Below are positions 9,401-16,381 of a stretch of DNA of 64,000 bases, one piece after another. The notes under the pieces were generated by a model. It was not told the origin of the DNA. It did not search any database and saw only the letters and a list, made by a program, of their open reading frames with translations. This DNA is from Amycolatopsis thermoflava N1165 (GTDB taxonomy: Bacteria; Actinomycetota; Actinomycetes; Mycobacteriales; Pseudonocardiaceae): the NCBI RefSeq assembly GCF_000473265.1, contig NZ_KI421511.1, positions 5,686,360 to 5,750,359 of the forward strand. The letters are read 5' to 3'. The position numbers were made by a program, and so were the translations under genes. Each line of letters opens with the position of its first letter. Position 1 is the stretch's first letter.

Positions 9401-9721
9401 GGCCCCGGCCGCGGCCCGCGCGGCGACCACCCGCAGCGCCCACGCGACCAGCGCACGGGCTACGACCACCCCGCCGAGAGCGACCAGCTGACCGGTGCCG
9501 GCGCCGTGCCCGGCGACCACCGCCGCGCAGACCGAGGCGAGCAGGAAGGCCTGCGCGACCAGCGCCGCGGCGTTGCCGAGCGCGAGCAGACCGGAGAGGG
9601 CGAGCGCCCGGCGCGCGGCCGCGGACAACAGGGGCAGCGCGCCGAGCGGACCCTTTCCCGGACGCGTGGTGTCCGTTGTGGACACCGGTGCGGGAAGGAC
9701 GGAGCGTCCGGGAAAGCTCAT
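6473..9721 (-). CDS. cydDC: Fused CydD-CydC ABC exporter for cytochrome bd assembly
   Basis: Single 1082-aa polypeptide carrying both halves of the ABC exporter needed for cytochrome bd maturation (heme/thiol homeostasis at the cytoplasmic membrane). The CydD half covers about residues 30-555 and the CydC half about 560-1082, each with six transmembrane helices followed by an ATPase. NBD1 has Walker A at 382-389 (SPSGAGKS), signature LSTGQ (476-480) and LLLLDEPTAH. NBD2 has a canonical Walker A (GPSGAGKS, about 909-916), LSGGQ and LVLLDEPTAH. NBD1 has lost the first Walker A glycine (Ser instead) and has LSTGQ, so the two ATP sites are unequal. ATG 9721 overlaps the cydB stop as ATGA. Fused CydDC is known in other actinomycetes. 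Confidence 0.93.
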   Translation of the reverse strand: MSFPGRSVLPAPVSTTDTTRPGKGPLGALPLLSAAARRALALSGLLALGNAAALVAQAFLLASVCAAVVAGHGAGTGQLVALGGVVVARALVAWALRVVAARAAAGAKEELRAKVVDHALRLGPEWIARRGPGELTALTTKGLDALDAYFTDYLPALVTAAVVPLGAGAAVLCADWPSAVIIALTVPLLPLFAILVGKYTADRSAAASDALQRMSGHLLELVRALPVLAAFRRAEAQAEAARRVSEKHRQATLKTLKVAFSSAFVLELAATLSVALVAVVIGVRLVGGDLSLAIGLGVLILAPECYQPLRAVGAAFHASEDGVEAVRRVTDVLAEPVAPEGTAIPGRGEVRVEGLRVARRGGFAPDGETFTLRPGTLTRLDSPSGAGKSTTLAVLLGFVRPSAGTVLVDGLPLSEVDMSAFRRDIAWVPQNPAFTGGTVRAELDLAVAEPPDPVEVDALLIELNLAGLADAPVHELSTGQRQRVAVARALLRVRHGAWLLLLDEPTAHQDAANAALVNAAIASTLPLGTAVLLAAHHRDNHVAVVHAVTPAPHTTAAVEARTRTLRGVVSRRFLGGAAVGALALLAGVALTATSGWLIAKASFQPPILTLTVAVVGVRAFGLGRAALRYLERLITHDAAFRIAGQLRVRLWRGLVRLGPARALGLRFGEGQRRLVADVDTVRDLLPRVVTPPLVAVLVLAGAIAVQTVLLPVAGLVLAVAVLVGALAAPALALRLERRATTALAEGRRTVSARVLGLFESAAELIASGAHRRRRAELAEADDRLVHQARRQAFGAGAADALITLVTGAAAVAGVGLAAGSGIDPVLAPVLALVPLALAEVLATLPPVAQHWDALRTSMARIADVERARPEPPVPTGPIAFEHADIGWTTPVLRDVDLRIPAGTHVAVVGPSGAGKSTLLAALLGFLPAQRGRLTTAAEVAWAPQEPQLVSTTVAENLRLADPHADDAQLREALRLACLDLPLDTVLGGAGSGLSGGQAQRLAVARALVAAPRADLVLLDEPTAHLDEPTARRLRANLRTALAGRTVVHVTHHPEEAAEADLVVEVGDGRVIVREPVLEGGYA

Positions 9722-10725
9722 GGGGTGTGCACCGGCGGGATGTGGGCGGCGCTGATCCGCTTGCGGAACACCCAGTACGTCCAGCCCTGGTAGACCAGCA
9801 CGGCCGGGGCGCCGAACGCGCCGACCCAGGTGATCACCTCGAGGGTGTACGGGCTGGACGCGGTTTCCGCGACGGTCAGCGAGTTCGCCGGGTCGAGCGT
9901 CGAGGGCAGCACGTCCGGGTAGAGCGCGCCGAACAGGGTGACCACGGCCGCGGCGATCGTGACGCCGAGTGCGGCGAAGGCCTGCCCGTCCCGGTCCGCC
10001 ACCAGCTTGCGCCAGGCCACCACCGCGGCCACCACCGCGACGGCGAGCGCCACGAGTGTCCACAGTGCACCCTCGCGCCACTGGACGACCGCCAGCAGGG
10101 CGAACAGCGGCAGCAACGCGACCGGCAGCGCGCGGATGGCGAACAGCCGCGCCCGTTCCCGCAGGTCCCCCGCGGTCTTCAGGGCCAGGAACGCCGCGCC
10201 GTGCACCAGCGCGAACCCGACGACGGCGAGCGCGCCGAGCAGCGTGTCCCAGCGCACCGCCTCGAACGCGCCGCCGATCCGGTTGCCGTGCTCGTCGAGC
10301 GGCAGCCCGAGGACCGTGGTGGTCAGCAGCAGCCCGACGCCCAGCGGCGGGACCCACGAGCCGATCATGATGACGCGGTCCCAGTTGCGCCGCCAGCGCT
10401 CCGAGTCGACCTTGCCGCGGTACTCGAACGCGACCCCGCGGCCGATGAGCGCGAGCAGCACCAGCAGCAACGGCAGGTAGGTGGCCGAGAACAACGACGC
10501 GTACCAGCCGGGGAAGGCGGCGAACATCGCGCCTGCCGCGACGATCAGCCAGACCTCGTTGCCGTCCCACACCGGGCCGATCGTGTTGATCATGACCCGC
10601 CGCTCGGTGTTGTCGCGGCCGAGGATCGGCAGCAGCATGCCGACGCCGAAGTCGAAGCCCTCCAGGAACAGGTATCCCAGCCAGAAGAGCACGATGATGC
10701 AGAACCAGATGGTTTCCAGGGTCAT
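9718..10725 (-). CDS. cydB: Cytochrome bd ubiquinol/menaquinol oxidase subunit II
   Basis: Membrane protein of 335 aa with about eight or nine hydrophobic helices. The N-terminal WFCIIVLFWLGYLFLEGFDF and the segment GPVWDGNEVWLI are hallmarks of CydB. It forms the heterodimer with CydA that oxidises quinol and reduces oxygen to water at low oxygen tension. It lies 9 bp downstream of cydA and overlaps cydDC by 4 bp, so the three are one transcription unit. Length agrees with the family (330-380 aa). Confidence 0.96.
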   Translation of the reverse strand: MTLETIWFCIIVLFWLGYLFLEGFDFGVGMLLPILGRDNTERRVMINTIGPVWDGNEVWLIVAAGAMFAAFPGWYASLFSATYLPLLLVLLALIGRGVAFEYRGKVDSERWRRNWDRVIMIGSWVPPLGVGLLLTTTVLGLPLDEHGNRIGGAFEAVRWDTLLGALAVVGFALVHGAAFLALKTAGDLRERARLFAIRALPVALLPLFALLAVVQWREGALWTLVALAVAVVAAVVAWRKLVADRDGQAFAALGVTIAAAVVTLFGALYPDVLPSTLDPANSLTVAETASSPYTLEVITWVGAFGAPAVLVYQGWTYWVFRKRISAAHIPPVHTP

Positions 10726-10734
10726 GGCCGTTCC

Positions 10735-12216
10735 CTAGTAGGCGAAGGCAAGCTCATCCTTGCCCTCCTGGTCGTGATCGGTCTTGGGCGGGATCACACC
10801 CTCGATGCCGCCGCGGACGTACTTGCGGATCAGGAACACCTCGACCACGCCGAGCACGGCGTACAAGGTGGTCAGTGCGATCAGCGAGGTCCACACCTCA
10901 CCGGTGGAGATCCGCGACACCGCTTGCGCGGTGAACATCCACACACCGTCCACACCGGACGGGTTGGGCACCACGACGAACGGCTGCCGCCCCATCTCGG
11001 TGAAGATCCAGCCCGCGCTGTTCGCGATGAACGGCGTCGCGATGCTCAGCAACGCCAGGCGCGGGAACCACTTGGTGTCCGGGATCTTGTTCTTGCGCGT
11101 CAGCCAGAGCGCCAGCAGTCCGGTGCCCGCCGAGATCGCACCGAAGCCGATCATGATCCGGAAGCCCCAGTAGGTCACCGGGAGGTTCGGCACGTAGTCG
11201 ATCGGCTTGCCGGCCAGCTCGCCGAGCTGCGGGTCGTCCGGGTAGTTCGTGCCGTAACGCGCCTGGTACTCGGTGACGAGGTCCTCGACGCCCTTGACCT
11301 CGGTGGTGAAGTCGCTGTGCGCCAGGAAGGACAGCAGCGCCGGCACGTTGAACGTCTTGACGTCCTCGCAGTTCTCCGACGTGACGTCGCCGACCGCGAT
11401 GATCGAGAAGCTGGCGGGCTGCTCGGTGTGGCAGAGCGCCTCGGCCGAGGCCATCTTCATCGGCTGCTGCTCGAACATCAGCTTGCCCTGGACGTCGCCG
11501 GTGATGGCGAGCACGGCGAATGCGACGATGCCGGTCCAGCCGCCCAGGCGGATCGACGACCGCCACACCGCGCGGTGCTCGTCGTCGGTCTTGCGCTTGC
11601 GCCACAGGTGCCATGCGGCGATGCCGACGAGGAACGCGGCGGCGACCGAGAACGCGCCGGCGATGGTGTGCGGGATCGCGGCGAGCGCGGTGTTGTTGGT
11701 GAGCACCGCCCAGATCGAGTTGAGCGTCGGCTTGCCGTCGACGATCTCGGCGCCGACCGGGTGCTGCATCCACGAGTTCGCGGCGAGGATGAAGTACGCG
11801 GAGGCGATCGTGGCCAGCGAGAACGCCCAGGCGCAAGCCAGGTGCACCTTCTTCGGCAGCCGGTCCCAGCCGAAGATCCACAGGCCGAGGAACGTCGACT
11901 CGACGAAGAAGGCGACCAGGCCCTCCATCGCCAGTGGCGCCCCGAACACGTCACCGACGAAGCGGGAGTAGGCGTTCCAGTTCATCCCGAACTGGAACTC
12001 CTGGACGATGCCGGTCACCACGCCCATGGCGAAGTTGACCAGCAGGAGCTTCCCCCAGAACTTGGTCATCTTGTAGTAGCGCTGCTCACCGGTGCGGACC
12101 CACGCGGTCTGCATCCCCGCGACGAGGACCGACAGTCCGATGGTGAGCGGGACCATGAGGAAGTGGTAGACGGTGGTGATCCCGAACTGCCACCGCGCCA
12201 GCTGGAGCACGTCCAC
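10735..12216 (-). CDS. cydA: Cytochrome bd oxidase subunit I
   Basis: Heme-bearing subunit of 493 aa. ARWQFGITTVYHFLMVPLTI carries the early axial histidine, GIVQEFQFGMNWNAYS and MEGLVAFFVESTFLG the conserved helices with the buried glutamates, and GWIFTEMGRQPF the quinol-site signature after the periplasmic Q-loop (about residues 250-340, short type). It reduces O2 with electrons from menaquinol and does not pump protons. GTG 12216 gives the usual N-terminus (MDVLQLARWQF); no strong Shine-Dalgarno is visible. The gene leads the cydA-cydB-cydDC-kinase operon, and a perfect DevR-type palindrome lies 58 bp upstream (12274-12291). Confidence 0.97.
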   Translation of the reverse strand: MDVLQLARWQFGITTVYHFLMVPLTIGLSVLVAGMQTAWVRTGEQRYYKMTKFWGKLLLVNFAMGVVTGIVQEFQFGMNWNAYSRFVGDVFGAPLAMEGLVAFFVESTFLGLWIFGWDRLPKKVHLACAWAFSLATIASAYFILAANSWMQHPVGAEIVDGKPTLNSIWAVLTNNTALAAIPHTIAGAFSVAAAFLVGIAAWHLWRKRKTDDEHRAVWRSSIRLGGWTGIVAFAVLAITGDVQGKLMFEQQPMKMASAEALCHTEQPASFSIIAVGDVTSENCEDVKTFNVPALLSFLAHSDFTTEVKGVEDLVTEYQARYGTNYPDDPQLGELAGKPIDYVPNLPVTYWGFRIMIGFGAISAGTGLLALWLTRKNKIPDTKWFPRLALLSIATPFIANSAGWIFTEMGRQPFVVVPNPSGVDGVWMFTAQAVSRISTGEVWTSLIALTTLYAVLGVVEVFLIRKYVRGGIEGVIPPKTDHDQEGKDELAFAY

Positions 12217-12273
12217 GTCATTCAGACTGCTCTGTTCCCCCGCCCGACATCAGGTCCCGGGGTCCTGATCTTG

Positions 12274-12291
12274 CCGGGACCTAGGTCCCGG
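12274..12291. promoter_or_regulatory. DevR/DosR-type box upstream of cydA
   Basis: Perfect 18-bp palindrome CCGGGACCTAGGTCCCGG. Its core GGGAC-N4-GTCCC matches the mycobacterial DevR/DosR box (GGGACT-NN-AGTCCC) except at the two bases flanking the centre (C and G for T and A). A further GGTCCC half-site occurs at 12253-12258. It is 58 bp before the cydA start and about 15 bp from the -35 of the plus-strand NmrA gene. The DevR-like regulator at 1639-2265 and the kinase ending the cyd operon are the obvious partners, an inference from motif and context. Confidence 0.65.
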
Positions 12292-12305
12292 TCACCGACA
12301 CGGCT

Positions 12306-12335
12306 TTGACAAGCGGGGCGATCGTTCCGTATCTT
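12306..12335 (+). promoter_or_regulatory. Sigma70-type promoter of the NmrA-family gene
   Basis: Perfect -35 TTGACA (12306-12311) and -10 TATCTT (12330-12335) with an 18-bp spacer, about 43 bp before ATG 12378. The expected leader contains a 7-bp stem with a TG loop (CGGGGCG/CGCCCCG, 12346-12361) just upstream of the GGGAGGA ribosome site. Confidence 0.55.
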
Positions 12336-12377
12336 CCGCATTAACCGGGGCGTGCGCCCCGCTTCTGGGAGGAAGTC

Positions 12378-13250
12378 ATGAACGAGCTGGTACTGGTCAC
12401 CGGAGCCACCGGACAGCAGGGCGGGGCGGTCGCGCGGCGGCTGCTGGCCGACGGCTGGCGGGTGCGGGCGCTCACCCGCGACCCGGCACGGGCCCGGGAC
12501 CTGGCGGCCGCGGGCGCCGAGGTGGTGCGCGGCGACCTGGAAGACGAGAGTTCGGTGACCGCCGCGGCGGCGGGCGCCTACGGCGTGTTCAGCGTGCACC
12601 CCGGACCGCTGGCGCCCGGACAGGACGAGGTCCGCGCCGGGAAACTGCTCGTCGACGTCGCGCGGCGGGCCGGCGTAGGGCGCCTGGTCTACAGCTCGGC
12701 CCTCGCGGCCGACGTGTTCCAGGCGGCGAAGTGGGAGGTCGAGCAGTACCTGGCGGCGAGCGGGATGCCGTACACGATCCTGCGGCCGTCGTCGTTCATG
12801 GAGAACTACCTGAACCCGCTGTTCGGCCTGCGGGACGGCGCTCTGCGGACCGCGCTCGCGCCGCACGTCCGGCAGCAGCTGATCGCACTGGACGACATCG
12901 CCGCGTTCGCCGCGGACGGGTTCGCGGGGCGGCTCGACGGCCGCACGCTGACCCTCGCCGGGGACGCGCTGACCCCGGGCGAGGTGGCCGCCGCCATCAG
13001 CGCGGCGATCGGGGTCACAGTGCCCTACGAACAGCTCCCGATCGACGAGTTGCGTCGCGTGAATCCACGCTTCGCCCAGGGTTACGAATACCTCAACAAC
13101 AACCCCGAGCCGCCCGTCGACATCGCCGCGTTACGAGCGCTCCAACCAGCGCTGATGACCTTCGCCCAGTGGCTGGAGCGGACCGGTTCTGCCCAGCTCA
13201 AGGCAGGTTTCGGCGCGGCGAAGAAAAATCTGCGTCCGAGCCAGAAATAA
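12378..13250 (+). CDS. NmrA-family NAD(P)-binding protein (atypical SDR)
   Basis: Protein of 290 aa with an N-terminal Rossmann motif VTGATGQQGGAVARRL (GxxGxxG at about residues 9-15), LTRDPARAR after beta-2 and SSFMENYLN typical of NmrA/HSCARG proteins. The classical SDR YxxxK pair is not evident (KWEVEQYL occupies that region), consistent with redox-sensing NmrA proteins or quinone-reductase-like QOR2 enzymes rather than classical dehydrogenases. ATG 12378 has GGGAGGA nearby. The gene is divergent from cydA, and both promoters share the DevR-box region, so it may belong to the same redox response. Exact role unknown. Confidence 0.8.
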   Translation: MNELVLVTGATGQQGGAVARRLLADGWRVRALTRDPARARDLAAAGAEVVRGDLEDESSVTAAAAGAYGVFSVHPGPLAPGQDEVRAGKLLVDVARRAGVGRLVYSSALAADVFQAAKWEVEQYLAASGMPYTILRPSSFMENYLNPLFGLRDGALRTALAPHVRQQLIALDDIAAFAADGFAGRLDGRTLTLAGDALTPGEVAAAISAAIGVTVPYEQLPIDELRRVNPRFAQGYEYLNNNPEPPVDIAALRALQPALMTFAQWLERTGSAQLKAGFGAAKKNLRPSQK

Positions 13251-13267
13251 TTCTGGCGAACCGAAAA

Positions 13268-13339
13268 CCGGCAATTCGCGAAACCGATCTGCTGGTAATT
13301 GCCGGCGCTCCCCTTTATCGTTGCAGTGAAAGGGGAGTG
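13268..13339 (+). promoter_or_regulatory. Two tandem hairpins, the second sequestering the ribosome site of the GDT1-type transporter
   Basis: Hairpin 1 pairs CCGGCAATT (13268-13276) with AATTGCCGG (13297-13305). Hairpin 2 pairs CTCCCCTTT (13308-13316) with AAAGGGGAG (13329-13337) and extends by G-U and C-G pairs at 13306-13307/13338-13339. The 3' strand of hairpin 2 is the Shine-Dalgarno sequence of the gene starting at 13349. The arrangement suggests a cis-acting translational switch. GDT1/MneA-type Mn exporter genes in other bacteria often carry a manganese riboswitch (yybP-ykoY), but the conserved motifs of that class are not recognised here, so the identity is open. Confidence 0.5.
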
Positions 13340-13348
13340 GAAATCACC

Positions 13349-13948
13349 GTGAGTACCGCACTGCTGGCACTGCTCAGCGCGTACGTCCTTGTCCTGGCCG
13401 TGGAGCTGCCGGACAAGACGATGATCGCCACCCTCGTGCTGACCACCCGCTTCCGCGCGTGGCCGGTCCTCGTCGGGGTTTCCGTGGCGTTCGCCGTCCA
13501 ATCCACGATCGCGGTGCTCTTCGGCCGCGCGCTGACGCTGCTGCCGGAGAGCCTGGTCGCGGCGGTCGTCGCCGCGTTGTTCGGGCTCGGGGCCGTCCTG
13601 CTGCTGCGCGAAGGCTTCTCGACGGCCGACGAGAGCGGCGAGGACGCGGCCCGGCAGGGCGTGAAGCCGGTGACGTTCCTGCGCTCGGCGGCCACCTCGT
13701 TCGGCGTGCTGTTCGCCGCCGAATGGGGCGACGCGTCCCAGCTGGCGACTGCCGGGTTGAGTGCCCGCTACGGGCACCCGCTGATGGTCGGCGCCGGCTC
13801 GCTGCTCGCGCTGATCACGGTGGCCGCGGTCGCGGTGTTCATCGGGCACAAGGTGCGGGGCCGCCTCAAGCCGAAGCTGCTGCAGCGCATCGCCGGGTTC
13901 GCGTTCGCGGTGTTCGCGCTGCTGGCGCTCGTGCAGGCGTTCGCCTAG
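13349..13948 (+). CDS. TMEM165/GDT1 (UPF0016) family cation transporter
   Basis: Membrane protein of 199 aa with about six helices in two pseudo-symmetric halves. Each half carries the family motif ExGD-like: ELPDKTMIATL (E19, D22, K23, T24) in the first and EWGDASQLATA in the second. Prokaryotic relatives (MneA/Mnx) export Mn2+; eukaryotic ones move Ca2+/Mn2+ against H+. GTG 13349 is chosen over GTG 13337 because AGGGGAG (13331-13337) would be too close to the latter. That ribosome site is buried in a strong hairpin. The gene ends in a CTAG overlap with the convergent tetR. Confidence 0.85.
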   Translation: MSTALLALLSAYVLVLAVELPDKTMIATLVLTTRFRAWPVLVGVSVAFAVQSTIAVLFGRALTLLPESLVAAVVAALFGLGAVLLLREGFSTADESGEDAARQGVKPVTFLRSAATSFGVLFAAEWGDASQLATAGLSARYGHPLMVGAGSLLALITVAAVAVFIGHKVRGRLKPKLLQRIAGFAFAVFALLALVQAFA

Positions 13949-14511
13949 CCCGTCAACGCGATCGTCGCCCGGCGGGCCGCCGCCAGCACGTCTTCGGGGC
14001 TCGCGTCCGTCCGCTGGGCGGCCAGCAGCGCGGCGCCCACGGTGTCGAAGGCCATCCGCACCAGCAGCCGGTCGGCCGGGGTGGCGTCGCCAGGCACGAG
14101 CAGGTCGACGACCTGCTCGAACTCCGATCGCACGTCGGCGCCGTCGTCGAGCAACTTCCGCAGCACGGGGCCGTTGGCGTGCATCAGCCGCATGCCGTCG
14201 AGCCGCTCGGACGTCGTGCCGTCGATCCAGCGCAGCGCGGCCCGGCGCAGCAGATCAGGTGACGCCGGCTGCGCGCGGATCCACTCGACCAGCTCGGCGA
14301 GCTCCTTCCGGCGCTCGGTCAGGAGGCTCGTGACGATCGCCTCCTTGCTCGGGAAGTGGTAGTAGAGCGCCGACTTCGTGATGCCGAGCGCGGTGCTGAT
14401 GTCCCTGGTCGAGGTGCCCTCGTACCCCTTCTCGATGAACAACCGCAGCGCGACGCGCAGGATCTCGGCTCGCGTCTCGGCGCCGCTGCGCCGGTCCTCC
14501 CTCGTGGCCAT
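13945..14511 (-). CDS. TetR-family transcriptional regulator
   Basis: Repressor of 188 aa. The HTH lies at about residues 15-60 (ETRAEILRVALRLFIEKGYE, then TRDISTALGITKSALYYHFPSKEAI in two overlapping stretches), followed by the helical ligand domain. It is divergent from the FAD monooxygenase at 14598, and two identical 20-bp imperfect palindromes lie between them. The ATG (14511) is preceded at 6 nt by TAAACT with no Shine-Dalgarno, which suggests a leaderless transcript. Probable role: repression of the monooxygenase and of itself; ligand unknown. Confidence 0.9.
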   Translation of the reverse strand: MATREDRRSGAETRAEILRVALRLFIEKGYEGTSTRDISTALGITKSALYYHFPSKEAIVTSLLTERRKELAELVEWIRAQPASPDLLRRAALRWIDGTTSERLDGMRLMHANGPVLRKLLDDGADVRSEFEQVVDLLVPGDATPADRLLVRMAFDTVGAALLAAQRTDASPEDVLAAARRATIALTG

Positions 14512-14527
14512 GTGCCCAGTTTACTTG

Positions 14528-14579
14528 CTGACCGACCGCCCGTTCAGCTAGCCTATCAACTGACCGACCGCCCGTTCAG
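14528..14579. promoter_or_regulatory. Tandem TetR operators between tetR and the FAD monooxygenase
   Basis: CTGACCGACCGCCCGTTCAG occurs twice without a mismatch, at 14528-14547 and 14560-14579, 32 bp apart (about three helical turns, same face). Each copy is an imperfect palindrome (CTGA...TCAG outer arms, CG...CG inner pairs). The first copy lies directly behind the -10 of tetR (14523-14518); the second lies just before the monooxygenase ribosome site (AGGAGAAG at 14585). Confidence 0.7.
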
Positions 14580-14597
14580 TAGATAGGAGAAGTAACC

Positions 14598-15749
14598 ATG
14601 ACCGCACGAATCACGATCATCGGAGCCGGCCCCGGCGGCCTGCTCTGCGCCCGCGTCCTCCAGCGCCACGACATCGAGGTCACCGTGTACGACGCCGACG
14701 CCGCCGTGGACGCCCGGGACGCGGGCGGCAGCCTCGACCTGCACGCCGACACCGGGCAGATCGCCATGTCGGACGCCGGGTTGCTGGACGAGTTCCTGGC
14801 GCTGTCCCGTCCCGAGTCACAGGCCGGGAGCCGGCTCGACCACCACGGCACGGTCCTCAATGCCTTCGTGCCCGCCGACGACGACCTCGCGGCCCCGGAG
14901 ATCGACCGCGGCCAGTTGCGTGCGCTGCTGGCGTCGAGTGTCGAACCCGGCACCGTCCACTGGGGACACAAGCTGGTCCGCGCCGTCCCGCTCGGCGGCG
15001 GCAGGCACCGGCTGGAGTTCGCCGACGGCCCGGCCACCGAAACCGACCTGGTGATCGGCGCGGACGGCGCCTGGTCCCGGGTCCGGCCGCTGGTCACCGA
15101 CGCCACCGCGAGATACACCGGCGTCAGCTTCCTCGACGTCCGCTTCGACGACGTCGACACCCGCCACCCCGGGGTCGCCGCGCTGACCGGCGCCGGGCAG
15201 ATGTTCGCCAACGACGGCGACGGACACGGCATCATCCTGCAGCGCAACAGCAACGGCCTCATCCGCGGCTACCTGGTGGTGCGCGGCGACCGCATCGCGG
15301 TGCACGATCCCAAGGCAGTGAAGCGCTTCCTGCTCGACGAGTTCGCCCACTGGGCCGACGTCTTCCGGCCTGCGCTGACCGACTGGGACGCCGTCGTCGA
15401 GCGGCCGATCCACGTCCTGCCGGCGCCGCTGACCTGGCCGCACACCGCGGGCGTGACCCTGCTCGGCGACGCGGCGCACGTGATGGCCCCGTTCGGCGGG
15501 TTCGGCGCGAACCTGGCCCTGCTCGACGGCGCGGAACTGGCGCACGCGATCGCTGACGAGCCCACGCTGGACGCCGCGATCAACCGCTACGAGAAGGGAA
15601 TGCTCGCGCGGGCCGGTGAACTGGCGGTGGGCGCGAACCTGGCGCTCCAGGAGTTCGTCACCTCGGCCGACCCGGACGACGCGCCGGACCACGCGGCCGA
15701 GCACCGGAAGTACGAGGCAGCGGCCGCCGAGTACCGCCGCGCCCGTTAG
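14598..15749 (+). CDS. FAD-dependent aromatic/tetracycline-type monooxygenase (TetX-like)
   Basis: Flavoprotein monooxygenase of 383 aa. The FAD GxGxxG motif is at residues 9-14 (ITIIGAGPGG), the DG motif at 156-157 (VIGADGAWSR) and the GD motif in LLGDAAHVMAPFGGFGAN. The stretch GGSLDLHADTGQIAMSDAGL strongly resembles the corresponding part of Tet(X) tetracycline monooxygenases (GGTLDLH..GQ.AM..AGLL). The gene is divergent from tetR with two clean operators, so it is inducible. Possible roles are detoxification of a polyketide or aromatic antibiotic, or aromatic degradation; tetracycline specificity is not demonstrated. The stop overlaps the iclR stop. Confidence 0.85.
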   Translation: MTARITIIGAGPGGLLCARVLQRHDIEVTVYDADAAVDARDAGGSLDLHADTGQIAMSDAGLLDEFLALSRPESQAGSRLDHHGTVLNAFVPADDDLAAPEIDRGQLRALLASSVEPGTVHWGHKLVRAVPLGGGRHRLEFADGPATETDLVIGADGAWSRVRPLVTDATARYTGVSFLDVRFDDVDTRHPGVAALTGAGQMFANDGDGHGIILQRNSNGLIRGYLVVRGDRIAVHDPKAVKRFLLDEFAHWADVFRPALTDWDAVVERPIHVLPAPLTWPHTAGVTLLGDAAHVMAPFGGFGANLALLDGAELAHAIADEPTLDAAINRYEKGMLARAGELAVGANLALQEFVTSADPDDAPDHAAEHRKYEAAAAEYRRAR

Positions 15750-16381
15750 TCCCCGCGCAGGACCTCGGCGACCGCGGCGGCGGCCGCGACCACCTGGGGG
15801 CCCACGGTGTCCGCGTTGAGCGGCCCCAGCGCGATCACCCCGACCGCCGCGCGCAGGCCCGGCACGCCCCGCACCGGCGCGGCGACCCCCGAGGTCCCGC
15901 GCTGCGGTTCGCCGGTGACCGCCGCCCAGCCGCGGCTGCCGCGACGCAGGGTCAGCGCTTTCCCGGCTGCGCCGACACCGATCGGGTGGCGCGCGCCGAC
16001 CCGGTAGGACACGTGGAAGTCCGTCCACGAGGGCTCGACCGTGACGACCGGCTCGACCAGATCACCCTCGGCGATCGACAGGTAGGCGGTCGCGCCTGCC
16101 TTCTCCGCCAGCTCGCGCAGGGCCGGCCGGGCCGCCTCGCGCAGCTGCGGGACGACCTGCCCGGCCAGCCGCAGCACGCCGATGCCCAGCCGGACCTTGC
16201 TGCCATCGCGCCACACCAGGCCGCGCGCGGACAGCGGCACCAGCAGCCGGTAGACCGCGGCGCGGCTGGCGCCGATCGCGGTCGCCAGCTCCGAAATCGT
16301 CGCCGCGTCGCCGTCGGCGTCGGCCACGGCCTGCAGCAACGCCAGGCCGCGGTCGAGGGTCAGCGAGCCTTCGGCGGTCAC
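15746..16381 (-). CDS. IclR-type transcriptional regulator
   Basis: Protein of 211 aa with an N-terminal winged helix (about residues 8-65: LTLDRGLALLQAVADADGD, then ISELATAIGASRAAVYRLL) followed by an IclR-like effector domain (KAGATAYLSIAEGDLVEPVV; SYRVGARHPIGVGAAGKAL). It is somewhat shorter than the usual 240-260 aa, mainly in the C-terminal half. GTG 16381 overlaps the stop of the upstream gene by one base (TAGTG), so the two are co-transcribed and coupled. The target genes and ligand are not evident. Confidence 0.82.
   Translation of the reverse strand: MTAEGSLTLDRGLALLQAVADADGDAATISELATAIGASRAAVYRLLVPLSARGLVWRDGSKVRLGIGVLRLAGQVVPQLREAARPALRELAEKAGATAYLSIAEGDLVEPVVTVEPSWTDFHVSYRVGARHPIGVGAAGKALTLRRGSRGWAAVTGEPQRGTSGVAAPVRGVPGLRAAVGVIALGPLNADTVGPQVVAAAAAVAEVLRGD

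Noticed and set aside
6566-9793. Very long plus-strand open frame (over 1000 codons) opposite cydDC and similar long antisense frames across the window
   Set aside because: Their products are Arg/Gly/Gln-rich low-complexity sequence typical of high-GC antisense shadows, while the opposite strand encodes clear family proteins.
13251-13348. Naming the GDT1 leader a yybP-ykoY manganese riboswitch
   Set aside because: The hairpins are real, but I do not recognise the conserved yybP-ykoY motifs, so I report the structure only.
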